From Streptococcus mitis SK597 (GTDB lineage Bacteria > Bacillota > Bacilli > Lactobacillales > Streptococcaceae): a stretch of DNA of 47,789 bases. The stretch covers positions 1 through 47,789 of the forward strand of contig NZ_AEDV01000016.1 in NCBI RefSeq assembly GCF_000148545.1, given 5' to 3'. Positions 1 through 10,498 of the stretch are shown here, one piece after another. Numbering within the stretch: position 1 is the stretch's first letter; each line of letters begins with the position of its first letter. A model generated the notes under the pieces. It was not told the DNA's origin. It was given only the letters and a program-made list of their open reading frames with translations, and did no database searches. A program made the position numbers and the translations under genes.

Positions 1-33
1 TAGGACGGCTTTTTCGTCTAGCAAAAGGAAAAA

Positions 34-912
34 ATGACAAAAAAAATTGGTGTCGGTCAGGCACATAGTAAGATTATTCTAATAGGGGAGCATGCGGTTG
101 TTTATGGTTATCCTGCCATTTCCCTGCCTCTTTTGGAGGTCGAGGTGACTTGTAAGGTAGTTCCTGCTGAAAGTCCTTGGCGTCTCTATAAGGAGGATAC
201 CTTGTCCATGGCGGTGTATGCTTCGCTGGAGTATTTGAATATCAAAGAAGCCTGCATTCGCTGTGAGATTGACTCGGCTATACCTGAGAAGCGGGGAATG
301 GGTTCGTCAGCGGCTATCAGCATAGCGGCCATTCGTGCGGTATTTGACTACTATCAGGCAAATCTGCCTCATGATGTACTAGAAATCTTGGTCAATCGGG
401 CGGAGATGATTGCCCATATGAATCCAAGTGGTTTGGATGCTAAGACCTGTCTCAGTGACCAGCCTATTCGCTTTATCAAGAACGTAGGATTTACAGAGCT
501 TGAGATGAACTTATCCGCCTATTTGGTGATTGCTGATACGGGCGTTTATGGTCATACTCGTGAAGCCATCCAAGTGGTTCAAAGTAAGGGGAAAGATGCC
601 CTACCGTTTTTGCATGCCTTGGGAGAAATGACCCAGCAAGCAGAAGATGCGATTTTACAAAAAGATGCTGAAAAACTGGGACAAATCCTCAGTCAAGCGC
701 ATTTACATTTAAAAGAAATTGGTGTTAGTAGTCCTGAGGCGGATTCTCTAGTTGAAACGGCTCTTAGCCATGGTGCTCTGGGTGCCAAGATGAGCGGTGG
801 TGGACTAGGAGGTTGTATTATAGCCTTGGCAGATAATTTAACACACGCACAAGAACTAGTAGAAAGATTAGAAGAGAAAGGAGCTGTTCAGACATGGATA
901 GAGAGCCTGTAA
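34..912 (+). CDS. mvaK1: Mevalonate kinase
   Basis: Phosphorylates mevalonate with ATP in the cytoplasm, the first kinase step of the mevalonate route to isopentenyl diphosphate. The 292-residue protein has the GHMP kinase layout: an N-terminal K-x-ILIGEHAVVYGYPA segment (about residues 13-28), the ATP-binding motif GMGSSAA (about 88-94) and the C-terminal glycine-rich KMSGGGLGGC motif (about 252-261). The ATG at 34 follows an AAAGGA ribosome binding site. It is the first gene of a four-gene operon and overlaps mvaD by 19 bases, which suggests translational coupling. Length and order match the pneumococcal mvaK1-mvaD-mvaK2-fni operon. Its promoter is probably left of the window. Confidence 0.95.
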   Translation: MTKKIGVGQAHSKIILIGEHAVVYGYPAISLPLLEVEVTCKVVPAESPWRLYKEDTLSMAVYASLEYLNIKEACIRCEIDSAIPEKRGMGSSAAISIAAIRAVFDYYQANLPHDVLEILVNRAEMIAHMNPSGLDAKTCLSDQPIRFIKNVGFTELEMNLSAYLVIADTGVYGHTREAIQVVQSKGKDALPFLHALGEMTQQAEDAILQKDAEKLGQILSQAHLHLKEIGVSSPEADSLVETALSHGALGAKMSGGGLGGCIIALADNLTHAQELVERLEEKGAVQTWIESL

Positions 913-1832
913 CAGTACGTTCCTACGCAAATATTGCTATTATCAAATATTGGGGAAAGAAAAAAGAAAAAGAGATGGTGCCTGCTACTAGCAGTATTTC
1001 TTTGACTTTGGAAAATATGTACACGGAGACGACTTTGTCATCTCTACCGACGGATGCAACAGCTGATGCCTTTTATATCAATGGTCAGCTACAAAATGAG
1101 GCGGAGCATGCCAAGATGAGTAAGATTATCGACCGTTACCGTCCAGATGGTGAAGGCTTTGTCCGTATTGATACTCAGAACAATATGCCTACCGCAGCGG
1201 GCCTGTCCTCAAGTTCTAGTGGTCTGTCCGCCCTGGTCAAGGCTTGCAACGCTTATTTTCAGCTTGGATTGGATAGAAGTCAGTTGGCACAGGAGGCTAA
1301 GTTTGCCTCAGGATCTTCTTCTCGAAGTTTTTATGGACCGTTAGGTGCCTGGGATAAGGATAGCGGAGAGATTTACCCGGTAGAGACAGACTTGAAGCTA
1401 GCTATGATTATGTTGGTGCTAGAAGACAAGAAAAAACCAATCTCTAGCCGTGATGGGATGAAACTTTGTGTGGAAACATCGACGACTTTTGACGACTGGG
1501 TCCGTCAGTCTGAGAAAGACTATCAGGATATGCTGGTTTATCTCAAAGAGAATGATTTTGCCAAGGTTGGGGAATTGACGGAGAAAAATGCCCTTGCTAT
1601 GCACGCTACGACGAAGACAGCGTCACCAGCCTTTTCTTATCTGACGGATGCCTCTTATGAGGCTATGGACTTTGTTCGCCAGCTGCGTGAGAAAGGAGAG
1701 GCCTGCTACTTTACCATGGATGCTGGTCCCAATGTCAAAGTCCTCTGTCAGGAGAAAGACTTGGAGCATTTATCAGAAATGTTCGGTCAACGTTATCGCT
1801 TGATTGTGTCAAAAACAAAGGATTTGAGCTAA
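894..1832 (+). CDS. mvaD: Diphosphomevalonate decarboxylase
   Basis: Converts mevalonate 5-diphosphate to isopentenyl diphosphate in an ATP-dependent decarboxylation. The 312-residue protein shows the family signature YANIAIIKYWGKK near the N-terminus (about residues 11-23), the serine-rich ATP loop MPTAAGLSSSSSG (about 98-110) and SGSSSRSFYGPLG (about 138-150). The C-terminus carries TMDAGPNVKVL, which holds the aspartate region of the active site. The start lies inside the end of mvaK1, and the stop is one base before the mvaK2 ATG, so the operon is tightly packed. Nothing looks broken. Confidence 0.95.
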   Translation: MDREPVTVRSYANIAIIKYWGKKKEKEMVPATSSISLTLENMYTETTLSSLPTDATADAFYINGQLQNEAEHAKMSKIIDRYRPDGEGFVRIDTQNNMPTAAGLSSSSSGLSALVKACNAYFQLGLDRSQLAQEAKFASGSSSRSFYGPLGAWDKDSGEIYPVETDLKLAMIMLVLEDKKKPISSRDGMKLCVETSTTFDDWVRQSEKDYQDMLVYLKENDFAKVGELTEKNALAMHATTKTASPAFSYLTDASYEAMDFVRQLREKGEACYFTMDAGPNVKVLCQEKDLEHLSEMFGQRYRLIVSKTKDLS

Positions 1833-1833
1833 G

Positions 1834-3849
<2,016 letters not shown>

Positions 3850-3885
3850 CCATCTTCAGACCGAGGTGACTTTTTTGAATTGTGA

Positions 3886-3891
3886 TAAAAT
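3886..3891 (+). promoter_or_regulatory. Extended -10 element (TGATAAAAT) ahead of the liaF-like gene
   Basis: TAAAAT preceded by TG and one base sits 21 bases before the ATG at 3912, in the short gap after the mevalonate terminator. There is no good -35 hexamer at normal spacing, so the promoter may depend on the extended -10 or on an activator such as the LiaR homologue encoded downstream. This is a prediction from sequence only. Confidence 0.45.
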
Positions 3892-3911
3892 AGAAGGGAG
3901 AGGATAAACCT

Positions 3912-4610
3912 ATGAGAAAATTTAAAATCTTTTTATTTATCGAAGCCTGTCTTTTGACAGGAGCTCTGATTTTGATGGTATCAGAGCATTTTTCGCGTTT
4001 TCTGCTGATTCTATTCCTCTTTTTGCTTTTGATTCGTTATTACACTGGTAAAGAGGGCAATAACCTTCTTTTAGTAGTGGCAACCATTCTCTTCTTTTTC
4101 ATCGTCATGCTCAATCCTTTTGTGATTCTAGCTATTTTTGTTGCGGTCATCTACAGCCTTTTTCTTCTTTATCCGATGATGAACCAGGAAAAAGAGCAGA
4201 CAAATTTAGTTTTTGAAGAGGTGGTGACGGTTAAGAAGGAGAAAAATCGTTGGTTCGGAAATCTCCACCATTTTTCAAGCTACCAGATTTGCCAGTTTGA
4301 TGATATCAATCTTTTTCGCCTCATGGGCAAGGACACCATTCATCTGGAGAGGGTCATCCTAACCAATCATGACAATGTCATTATACTTAGAAAGATGGTA
4401 GGAACGACTAAAATCATTGTACCCGTAGATGTAGAAGTTAGTCTCAGTGTTAACTGTCTCTATGGGGATTTGACTTTTTTCAATCAGCCCAAGCGTGCTC
4501 TCCGCAATGAACACTATCATCAAGAAACAAGAGACTATCTTAAGAGTAACAAGAGTGTCAAGATTTTCTTGACCACTATGATTGGGGATGTGGAGGTGGT
4601 CAGAGGATGA
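3912..4610 (+). CDS. liaF: LiaF/VraT-like membrane regulator of envelope-stress signalling
   Basis: The 232-residue protein begins with about 90 very hydrophobic residues forming probably four membrane helices. A cytoplasmic domain rich in beta-strand residues follows, of the kind found at the C-terminus of LiaF/VraT proteins. Members of this family inhibit or modulate the neighbouring LiaS/VraS kinase in response to cell-wall antibiotics and membrane damage. The gene overlaps the kinase gene by four bases and is followed by a LuxR-type response regulator, the usual liaF-liaS-liaR order (pneumococcal TCS03). Family assignment rests mainly on topology and neighbours. Confidence 0.8.
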   Translation: MRKFKIFLFIEACLLTGALILMVSEHFSRFLLILFLFLLLIRYYTGKEGNNLLLVVATILFFFIVMLNPFVILAIFVAVIYSLFLLYPMMNQEKEQTNLVFEEVVTVKKEKNRWFGNLHHFSSYQICQFDDINLFRLMGKDTIHLERVILTNHDNVIILRKMVGTTKIIVPVDVEVSLSVNCLYGDLTFFNQPKRALRNEHYHQETRDYLKSNKSVKIFLTTMIGDVEVVRG

Positions 4611-5603
4611 AAAAACAAGCTTATGTAATGATTGCTCTCACCTCCTTTCTGTTTGTCTTATTTTTCTCCCACAGCTTGATGGAAATCCTTGATTTTGACT
4701 GGTCTATTTTCTTGCACGATGTCGAAAAAACAAGAAAAATTTATCTTTTTGTTGTTGGTATTCAGCATGTCCATGGCCTGTCTCTTAGCCCTGTTTTGGA
4801 GAGGTGTTGAAGAGCTTTCTCTAAGAAAAATGCAGGCTAATCTCAAGCGTTTATTAGCAGGACAAGAAGTGGTTCAGATTGCTGATCCAGAGTTGGATGC
4901 CAGTTTCGAGTTCTTGTCAGGGAAACTTAACCTTTTGACAGAAGCTCTTCAAAAAGCTGAAAATCACAGTCTTGCTCAGGAAGAGGAAATCATCGAGAAA
5001 GAACGGAAGCGGATTGCTCGGGATTTGCACGATACGGTTAGTCAGGAATTGTTTGCAGCTCACATGATTTTATCAGGTGTCAGCCAGCAGGCTTTGAAAT
5101 TGGATAGAGAAAAGATGCAGACCCAGTTGCAGAGTGTCACAGCTATTTTAGAAACAGCCCAGAAGGACTTGAGAGTCTTGCTCCTGCATTTGCGACCGGT
5201 TGAATTGGAACAGAAGAGCTTGATAGAGGGGATTCAAATCCTCTTAAAAGAGCTTGAGGACAAGAGTGATCTCAAGGTTAGTTTCAAGCAAAACGTGACG
5301 AAATTACCTAAGAAAATCGAGGAGCATATCTTCCGTATCCTGCAAGAGTTGATCAGCAATACCCTTCGCCATGCCCAGGCCTCTTGTTTGGATGTCTATC
5401 TCTATCAGACAGATTTTGAATTGCAGCTGAAGGTGGTGGACAATGGGATTGGTTTCCAGTTAGGGAATTTAGACGACTTGAGTTATGGACTGCGAAATAT
5501 CAAAGAGAGGGTTGAAGATATGGCTGGAACAGTTCAACTCTTGACAGCTCCCAAGCAAGGGTTGGCAGTTGATATTCGTATTCCCCTGATTGATAAGGAA
5601 TGA
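4607..5603 (+). pseudogene. liaS: LiaS/VraS-type sensor histidine kinase, frameshifted near residue 42
   Basis: The reading frame starting at 4607 encodes a first membrane helix and the extracytoplasmic start of a NarL-family kinase, then runs off at 4810. The frame holding the rest of the kinase is open to 5603. They join at 4719-4740, where GTCGAAAAAACAAGAAAAAT appears to carry one extra base; removing one A from the CAAG would give an uninterrupted protein of about 331 residues, the length I recall for pneumococcal HK03. The downstream part keeps the second membrane helix, the H-box RIARDLHDTVSQE and the ATP-binding HATPase_c domain (LQELISNTLRHAQA, DNGIGF, YGLRNIKERV). An internal ATG at 4719 (or TTG at 4689) could still start a product lacking the first helix. 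A sequencing error is also possible. Confidence 0.82.
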
Positions 5604-5616
5604 TAAAGGAGTAAAG

Positions 5617-6249
5617 ATGAAAATTTTACTAGTAGATGACCATGAAATGGTCCGATTGGGCTTGAAAAGCTACTTTGACCTCCAAGACGATGTAGAAGTT
5701 GTGGGAGAGGCGGCAAACGGATTTCAGGGTATTGACTTGGCCTTGGAATTGCGTCCAGATGTCATTGTCATGGATATTGTCATGCCTGAGATGAATGGGA
5801 TTGACGCGACCTTAGCCATTCTCAAAGAATGGCCTGAAGCCAAGATTTTGATTGTGACCTCTTACCTAGACAATGAAAAAATCATGCCTGTCTTGAACGC
5901 TGGTGCTAGGGGTTATATGCTCAAGACTTCTAGAGCAGACGAACTACTCCATGCCGTCCGTAAGGTAGCTACTGGCGAGCTGGCCATTGAGCAAGAGGTC
6001 AGCAAGAAGGTCGAATACCACCGCAATCACATAGAACTACATGAGGACTTGACTGCGCGTGAGCGAGATGTACTACAACTCATCGCCAAGGGCTACGAAA
6101 ATCAGCGTATCGCAGACGAACTTTTTATCTCTCTCAAGACGGTCAAGACCCATGTGTCCAATATCCTTGCAAAACTTGAAGTCAGTGATCGCACCCAGGC
6201 AGCAGTCTATGCTTTTCAGCACCATTTGGTAGGGCATGAGGACTTTTAG
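5617..6249 (+). CDS. liaR: LiaR/VraR-type response regulator
   Basis: A two-component response regulator of the NarL/LuxR class, 210 residues from the ATG at 5617, which follows an AAAGGA site. The receiver domain has LLVDDHEMVR at the N-terminus, the phospho-acceptor aspartate in DVIVMDIVMPEMNG (about residues 48-61), and a conserved TSYLDN/LKTSRADE segment. The C-terminal domain has the LuxR helix-turn-helix LTARERDVLQLIAKGYENQRIA...SLKTVKTHVSNILAKL. In relatives it controls a cell-envelope stress regulon and is phosphorylated by the LiaS-like kinase upstream. Since that kinase gene is frameshifted here, the regulator may be uncoupled, depend on a shortened kinase, or be fully normal if the frameshift is an artefact. 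Confidence 0.92.
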   Translation: MKILLVDDHEMVRLGLKSYFDLQDDVEVVGEAANGFQGIDLALELRPDVIVMDIVMPEMNGIDATLAILKEWPEAKILIVTSYLDNEKIMPVLNAGARGYMLKTSRADELLHAVRKVATGELAIEQEVSKKVEYHRNHIELHEDLTARERDVLQLIAKGYENQRIADELFISLKTVKTHVSNILAKLEVSDRTQAAVYAFQHHLVGHEDF

Positions 6250-6342
6250 TAGTTATATAAAATAATATCGGAGAAATGACTTAATTTAGTATCAAAGAAG
6301 CAAGCAAGTACCTCTCCCATCATTGAAAAGCGCATTCGTTAC
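6250..6342. other. Intergenic junction between liaR and tig, possibly a gene relic
   Basis: This short gap holds no intact gene. One plus frame (about 6290-6360) reads like a fragment of a protein (IIEKRIRYLKKVA), but no family is identifiable. From memory, the S. pneumoniae TIGR4 genome carries accessory genes between the rr03 regulator and tig, including a mannitol PTS operon. If that is right, this genome lacks that block and the gap is the deletion or pre-insertion junction. Confidence 0.4.
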
Positions 6343-6372
6343 TTGAAAAAAGTCGCTCATTTATGTTATAAT
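6343..6372 (+). promoter_or_regulatory. Promoter of tig
   Basis: TTGAAA (6343-6348) and TATAAT (6367-6372) are separated by 18 bases, with TG one base before the -10 (TGTTATAAT). The element is 37 bases before the trigger factor ATG and looks like a strong sigma-A-type promoter. Confidence 0.85.
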
Positions 6373-6409
6373 AGACTGTATTTAAAAAATTTTAAGGAGA
6401 AATGACAGA

Positions 6410-7693
6410 ATGTCTGTATCATTTGAAAACAAAGAAACAAACCGTGGTGTCTTGACTTTCACTATCTCTCAAGACCAAATCAAACCAGAATTGGACCGTG
6501 TCTTCAACTCAGTGAAGAAATCTCTTAATGTTCCAGGTTTCCGTAAAGGTCACCTTCCACGTCCTATCTTCGACAAGAAATTTGGTGAAGAATCACTTTA
6601 CCAAGACGTTATGAACGCTCTTTTGCCAAACGCTTATGAAGCAGCTGTAAAAGAAGCTGGTCTTGAAGTGGTTGCACAACCAAAAATTGACGTAACTTCA
6701 ATGGAAAAAGGTCAAGACTGGGTTATCACTGCTGAAGTTGTTACAAAACCTGAAGTAAAATTGGGTGACTACAAAAACCTTGAAGTATCAGTTGATGTAG
6801 AAAAAGAAGTAACTGACGCTGATGTTGAAGAGCGTATCGAACGCGAACGCAACAACTTGGCTGAATTGGTTATCAAAGAAGCTGCTGCTGAAAACGGCGA
6901 CACTGTTGTCATCGACTTCGTTGGTTCTATCGACGGTGTTGAATTTGACGGTGGAAAAGGTGAAAACTTCTCACTTGGACTTGGTTCAGGTCAATTCATC
7001 CCTGGTTTTGAAGACCAATTGGTAGGTCACTCAGCTGGCGAAACTGTTGATGTTATCGTAACATTCCCAGAAGACTACCAAGCAGAAGACCTTGCAGGTA
7101 AAGAAGCTAAATTCGTAACAACTATCCACGAAGTAAAAGCTAAAGAAGTTCCAGCTCTTGACGATGAGCTTGCAAAAGACATCGACGAAGAAGTTGAAAC
7201 ACTTGCTGAATTGAAAGAAAAATACCGTAACGAATTGGCTGCTGCTAAAGAAGAAGCTTACAAAGATGCAGTAGAAGGTGCAGCAATTGATAAAGCTGTA
7301 GAAAACGCTGAAATCGTAGAACTTCCAGAAGAAATGATCCACGAAGAAGTTCACCGCTCAGTAAACGAATTCCTTGGAAACTTGCAACGTCAAGGTATCA
7401 ACCCTGACATGTACTTCCAAATCACTGGAACTACTCAAGAAGACCTTCACAATCAATACCAAGCAGAAGCTGAGTCACGTACTAAGACTAACCTTGTTAT
7501 CGAAGCAGTTGCCAAAGCTGAAGGGTTTGACGCTTCAGAAGAAGAAATCCAAAAAGAAGTTGAGCAATTGGCAGCAGACTACAACATGGAAGTTGCACAA
7601 GTACAAAGCTTGCTTTCAGCTGATATGTTGAAACACGATATCACAATCAAAAAAGCTGTTGAATTGATCACAAGCACAGCAACAGTAAAATAA
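6410..7693 (+). CDS. tig: Trigger factor (ribosome-associated chaperone and prolyl isomerase)
   Basis: The protein binds the ribosome near the exit tunnel and shields nascent chains. Its 427 residues are the normal family length. The N-terminal ribosome-binding domain has the signature loop [10 protein letters not shown] (about residues 44-53). An FKBP-type isomerase domain follows (about 160-240, with [17 protein letters not shown] and [11 protein letters not shown]), then a long, charged, helical C-terminal chaperone domain. Codon use is strongly biased to preferred codons (GAA, AAA, GCT, CTT), as expected of a highly expressed gene and unlike the flanking genes. It has its own promoter and terminator. 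Confidence 0.97.
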   Translation: MSVSFENKETNRGVLTFTISQDQIKPELDRVFNSVKKSLNVPGFRKGHLPRPIFDKKFGEESLYQDVMNALLPNAYEAAVKEAGLEVVAQPKIDVTSMEKGQDWVITAEVVTKPEVKLGDYKNLEVSVDVEKEVTDADVEERIERERNNLAELVIKEAAAENGDTVVIDFVGSIDGVEFDGGKGENFSLGLGSGQFIPGFEDQLVGHSAGETVDVIVTFPEDYQAEDLAGKEAKFVTTIHEVKAKEVPALDDELAKDIDEEVETLAELKEKYRNELAAAKEEAYKDAVEGAAIDKAVENAEIVELPEEMIHEEVHRSVNEFLGNLQRQGINPDMYFQITGTTQEDLHNQYQAEAESRTKTNLVIEAVAKAEGFDASEEEIQKEVEQLAADYNMEVAQVQSLLSADMLKHDITIKKAVELITSTATVK

Positions 7694-7704
7694 TCTTAAT
7701 AAAC

Positions 7705-7735
7705 AAAAATCCCACCTGACTAGGTGGGTTTTCTT
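7705..7735 (+). terminator. Terminator of tig, first copy
   Basis: CCCACCT (7711-7717) pairs with AGGTGGG (7722-7728), preceded by an A tract and followed by TTTTCTT. A second, slightly diverged copy of this hairpin and its flanks lies at 7855-7881. Confidence 0.9.
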
Positions 7736-7743
7736 ATGCGCTA

Positions 7744-7846
7744 TTTTCCGAAAATCTCTTCAAACCACGTCAGCGTCACCTTACCGTGCTCAAGTACAGC
7801 TTACGGCTATCTTCCTAGTTTGCTCTTTGATTTTCATTGAGTATTA
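7744..7846 (+). repeat. BOX element, boxA-boxC form without boxB
   Basis: A boxA-like start (CGAAAATCTCTTCAAACCACG) is joined through a GTGCTCAAGTAC linker to boxC, ending TTTTCATTGAGTATTA. There is no boxB unit. BOX elements are dispersed pneumococcal repeats thought to be mobilised in trans and to fold as RNA. This copy sits exactly between two copies of the tig terminator. Confidence 0.85.
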
Positions 7847-7854
7847 ATAAACAA

Positions 7855-7881
7855 AAATCCCACCTAAATTGGTGGGTTTTC
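7855..7881. terminator. Bidirectional terminator of recD2, second copy of the tig hairpin
   Basis: CCCACC and GGTGGG (7859-7876) form the stem with TTTTCT to the right. On the minus strand the same hairpin is followed by GATTTTTG. It ends seven bases before the recD2 stop, so it can serve recD2 as well as any readthrough from tig. Confidence 0.8.
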
Positions 7882-7888
7882 TGATGCA

Positions 7889-10255
7889 CTATTTTCCAAA
7901 AATCTCTTTGAGGTCTGCGTCTGTAATCCCAATCATGGCTGGGATACTGTCCCAGTTTTCTTCGGTCAAGATGTAGGATTGTTCGGAGGTACTTGATGTG
8001 ACTGTTTCAGAGATAGCTGGTTGCTTTTCTTCAACATTCTCCAATAAATCACTGAAGCGTTCAATCAGATAGGTTTTTCGGGCAGTTCCGATGTGCTGGG
8101 TAGCATAGTCGAAGGCCTGTAATTCACCTAGTAAGATAAGCTTGCTTTTGGCGCGTGTAATGGCTGTATAGATGAGATTGCGCTCCAGCATACGCCTACT
8201 AGCACTAGTGATAGGCAGGATGACAACAGGGAACTCACTTCCCTGAGACTTATGAATACTCATGGCATAGGCTAGGCGAATCTTATACCATTCGTTACGG
8301 GGGTAAGAGACTTCATTACCGTCAAAATCAATGACAATCTCGTCTTGTTTCGACTCGGTGTATTTACCAGGGATCAGATCTGTGATAGCTCCCAAATCTC
8401 CGTTAAAGACATTGATTTCAGCATCGTTGACCAAGTGAATGACCTTGTCTCCCTTGCGATAGTGGCACTGGGGAGCTTCAAAACTAAGTTGGTCTTTTTG
8501 TGGTGGATTGAGCAGATCTTGCATGAGTTGGTTGATGGCATCAATCCCTGCAGTCCCTCGGTACATGGGAGCCAGAACTTGGATATCACGGGCAGGAATG
8601 CCACTTCTGAGGGCAGCGCCTAAGATCTTTTCAATGGTGGCAGGAATATGGCCACTAGCGATTTCAAAGTAGGAACGGTCAGCTTTTTTCTGGGTGAAAT
8701 CAGCTGGCAAGATGCCCTGTCGAATCTGACTAGCTAGGGTGACGATAGTTGATTCTTCGCTTTGCCGGTAAATTTTTTCCAAGCGAGTCTGAGGAATCAA
8801 AGGAATATGAAGCAGATCCGCTAGAACCTGTCCAGGACTGACAGAAGGCAACTGGTCGCTGTCACCTACGATGAGAATTTTACTGTTAGAAGAGATGTTG
8901 GAGAAGAGTTGATTTGCCAGCCAAGTATCCACCATAGAAAATTCATCTACGATGATAAAGTCGGCATCCAGATAATCTTCCAGATGACTGGTATCATCGT
9001 CACCTGTCATTCCCAAGTGACGATGTATGGTCGCACTTGGCAAGCCTGTTAATTCATTCATGCGGCGAGCAGCTCGACCAGTTGGAGCAGCAAGAAGAAT
9101 AGGCAGATTACTTTTTTTTCTGAGGTTAAGTCCTTCTAAAAGGGCATAAACAGCGATGATCCCATTGATAACAGTTGTCTTACCAGTACCAGGTCCACCT
9201 GTCAGGATAAAGACCTTATTCTGGATAGCATCACAGATAGCTTGTTTTTGAATGTTATCATACTCAATCTCCAGATCTTCTTCGACAGTAGCGATATGTT
9301 TTTGAATGGTTTCTAAATCATGACTCTTCTGTTTTCCTTTTTCAAGGATACGAACCAAGTGACTGCGGATACCTTCCTCAGCGAAAAAGAGGCTGTTGTC
9401 AAAAATCTTGGTATCAATCTGCTGAACCTTGTCTTCTTCAATCAGGTAGGAGAGTTCTTGAGCTACTTGGCTGGGATCCAGTTCCACGGGGCGAGAAGAT
9501 TCAAGGAGAGTAAGGGTTTGTTCTAGCAAATCCCGTGCTTCAACATAGGTGTCCCCTGTTTCCATACAGGCCTGAAAAAGACTATGAACTAGACCGGCAC
9601 GGAAGCGCTCAGGAGCCTGACTTTCGATGCCTAGTTCTTCCGCTAATTGGTCAGCAATGGTAAAGCCCAAACCCTTGATATCCTCGACCAATTGGTAGGG
9701 ATAATTTTCAACCACATCAAGGGTTTCTTCCTTGTAAAAGTCTTGAATCTGAAAGGCTAGTTTGTTGGGAATGCCGTAGTTGGCTAGTTTGGCCAAGACC
9801 ATCTCCGTTCCGTAGTTGAGACGGAGAGTGGAGACGAAAGCCTCGCGATTTTTGGCAGATAGTCCTGCGATACCTTCTAACTTTTCTGGGTGTTGCAGAA
9901 TTTCGTCAATGGTATTGTCGCCATAGGTGTCGACGATTTTCTGAGCTGTCTTGAGACCAATTCCCTTGAAATGGCTACTTGAAAAGTACTTGACCAAGCC
10001 CTTACTAGTTGGTTTTGCACGTTCATAACGGCTGATTTGCAGTTGTTCCCCATACTTGGAGTGCTGGACAATTTGTCCCCAAAATGTATAGTCTTCTCCC
10101 TCAATCACATCAGCCATGGTGCCAGTAACAATGATTTCAAAATCATCAAAATCCTCTGCGTCCGTATCTTCGATTTCTAGGAGGAGGATGCGATAAAAAT
10201 TGCTGGGATTTTCAAAAATAATCCGTTCAATGGTTCCTGAAAAATAAACTTCCAT
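7889..10255 (-). CDS. recD2: RecD2 family ATP-dependent DNA helicase (RecD/TraA type)
   Basis: A superfamily 1B 5'-3' helicase found in bacteria that use AddAB/RexAB rather than RecBCD; in relatives it acts in DNA repair and replication restart. I start it at the ATG at 10255 (788 residues), which has an AAAGGA site eight bases upstream; a longer in-frame start at 10309 lacks one. The N-terminus carries an OB-like region and helix-hairpin-helix repeats (GIGLKTAQKIVDTYG, GIAGLSAKNREAFV, GLGFTIADQLAEELGI). Walker A GGPGTGKTT is at about 351-359, the DEAD-like motif is VDEFSM, and the C-terminal UvrD-like part holds MSIHKSQGSEFPVVILP and LIYTAITRAKSKLIL. Nothing is missing. Confidence 0.94.
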   Translation of the reverse strand: MEVYFSGTIERIIFENPSNFYRILLLEIEDTDAEDFDDFEIIVTGTMADVIEGEDYTFWGQIVQHSKYGEQLQISRYERAKPTSKGLVKYFSSSHFKGIGLKTAQKIVDTYGDNTIDEILQHPEKLEGIAGLSAKNREAFVSTLRLNYGTEMVLAKLANYGIPNKLAFQIQDFYKEETLDVVENYPYQLVEDIKGLGFTIADQLAEELGIESQAPERFRAGLVHSLFQACMETGDTYVEARDLLEQTLTLLESSRPVELDPSQVAQELSYLIEEDKVQQIDTKIFDNSLFFAEEGIRSHLVRILEKGKQKSHDLETIQKHIATVEEDLEIEYDNIQKQAICDAIQNKVFILTGGPGTGKTTVINGIIAVYALLEGLNLRKKSNLPILLAAPTGRAARRMNELTGLPSATIHRHLGMTGDDDTSHLEDYLDADFIIVDEFSMVDTWLANQLFSNISSNSKILIVGDSDQLPSVSPGQVLADLLHIPLIPQTRLEKIYRQSEESTIVTLASQIRQGILPADFTQKKADRSYFEIASGHIPATIEKILGAALRSGIPARDIQVLAPMYRGTAGIDAINQLMQDLLNPPQKDQLSFEAPQCHYRKGDKVIHLVNDAEINVFNGDLGAITDLIPGKYTESKQDEIVIDFDGNEVSYPRNEWYKIRLAYAMSIHKSQGSEFPVVILPITSASRRMLERNLIYTAITRAKSKLILLGELQAFDYATQHIGTARKTYLIERFSDLLENVEEKQPAISETVTSSTSEQSYILTEENWDSIPAMIGITDADLKEIFGK

Positions 10256-10286
10256 AAAATTCCTTTGTATGAATAGGTGAGAGTTA

Positions 10287-10401
10287 ATACTCTTCGAAAA
10301 TCTCTTCAAACCACGTCAGCTTCCATCTGCAACCTCAAAACACTGTTTTGAGCAACCTGCGGATAGCTTCCTAGTTTGCTCTTTGATTTTCATTGAGTAT
10401 A
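10287..10401 (+). repeat. BOX element with partial boxA, boxB and boxC
   Basis: It starts ATACTCTTCGAAAATCTC, the sequence used as the classical BOX typing primer site, and ends TTTTCATTGAGTATA. The boxA part is shortened after CACGTCAGCTT. A boxB core with the inverted repeat CTCAAAACACTGTTTTGAG follows, then boxC. It lies between recD2 and the lepB terminator, both read leftwards. Confidence 0.88.
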
Positions 10402-10460
10402 ACTTTGTTTCTATCTTAATCAAACTGGATAGTGAATAATCATATTCTCACGATAGAAGA

Positions 10461-10490
10461 AGAGGCTGAGATTGGTGATTCTCGGCCTCT
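10461..10490 (-). terminator. Terminator downstream of lepB
   Basis: AGAGGCTGAGA and TCTCGGCCTCT form an 11-pair stem with one G-T pair and an eight-base loop, eight bases after the lepB stop. The following minus-strand run (TCTTCTTCTAT) is only moderately T-rich. Confidence 0.65.
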
Positions 10491-10498
10491 TAGGATTC

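Noticed and set aside
4607-4810. Separate small membrane protein of 67 codons
   Set aside because: Its first 42 or so residues continue naturally into the kinase frame if one base is removed; the remaining tail is out-of-frame sequence.
7031-7354. Minus-strand frame of 107 codons within tig
   Set aside because: Composition (runs of Phe, Ser, Val) is what biased GAA/AAA codons give on the opposite strand.
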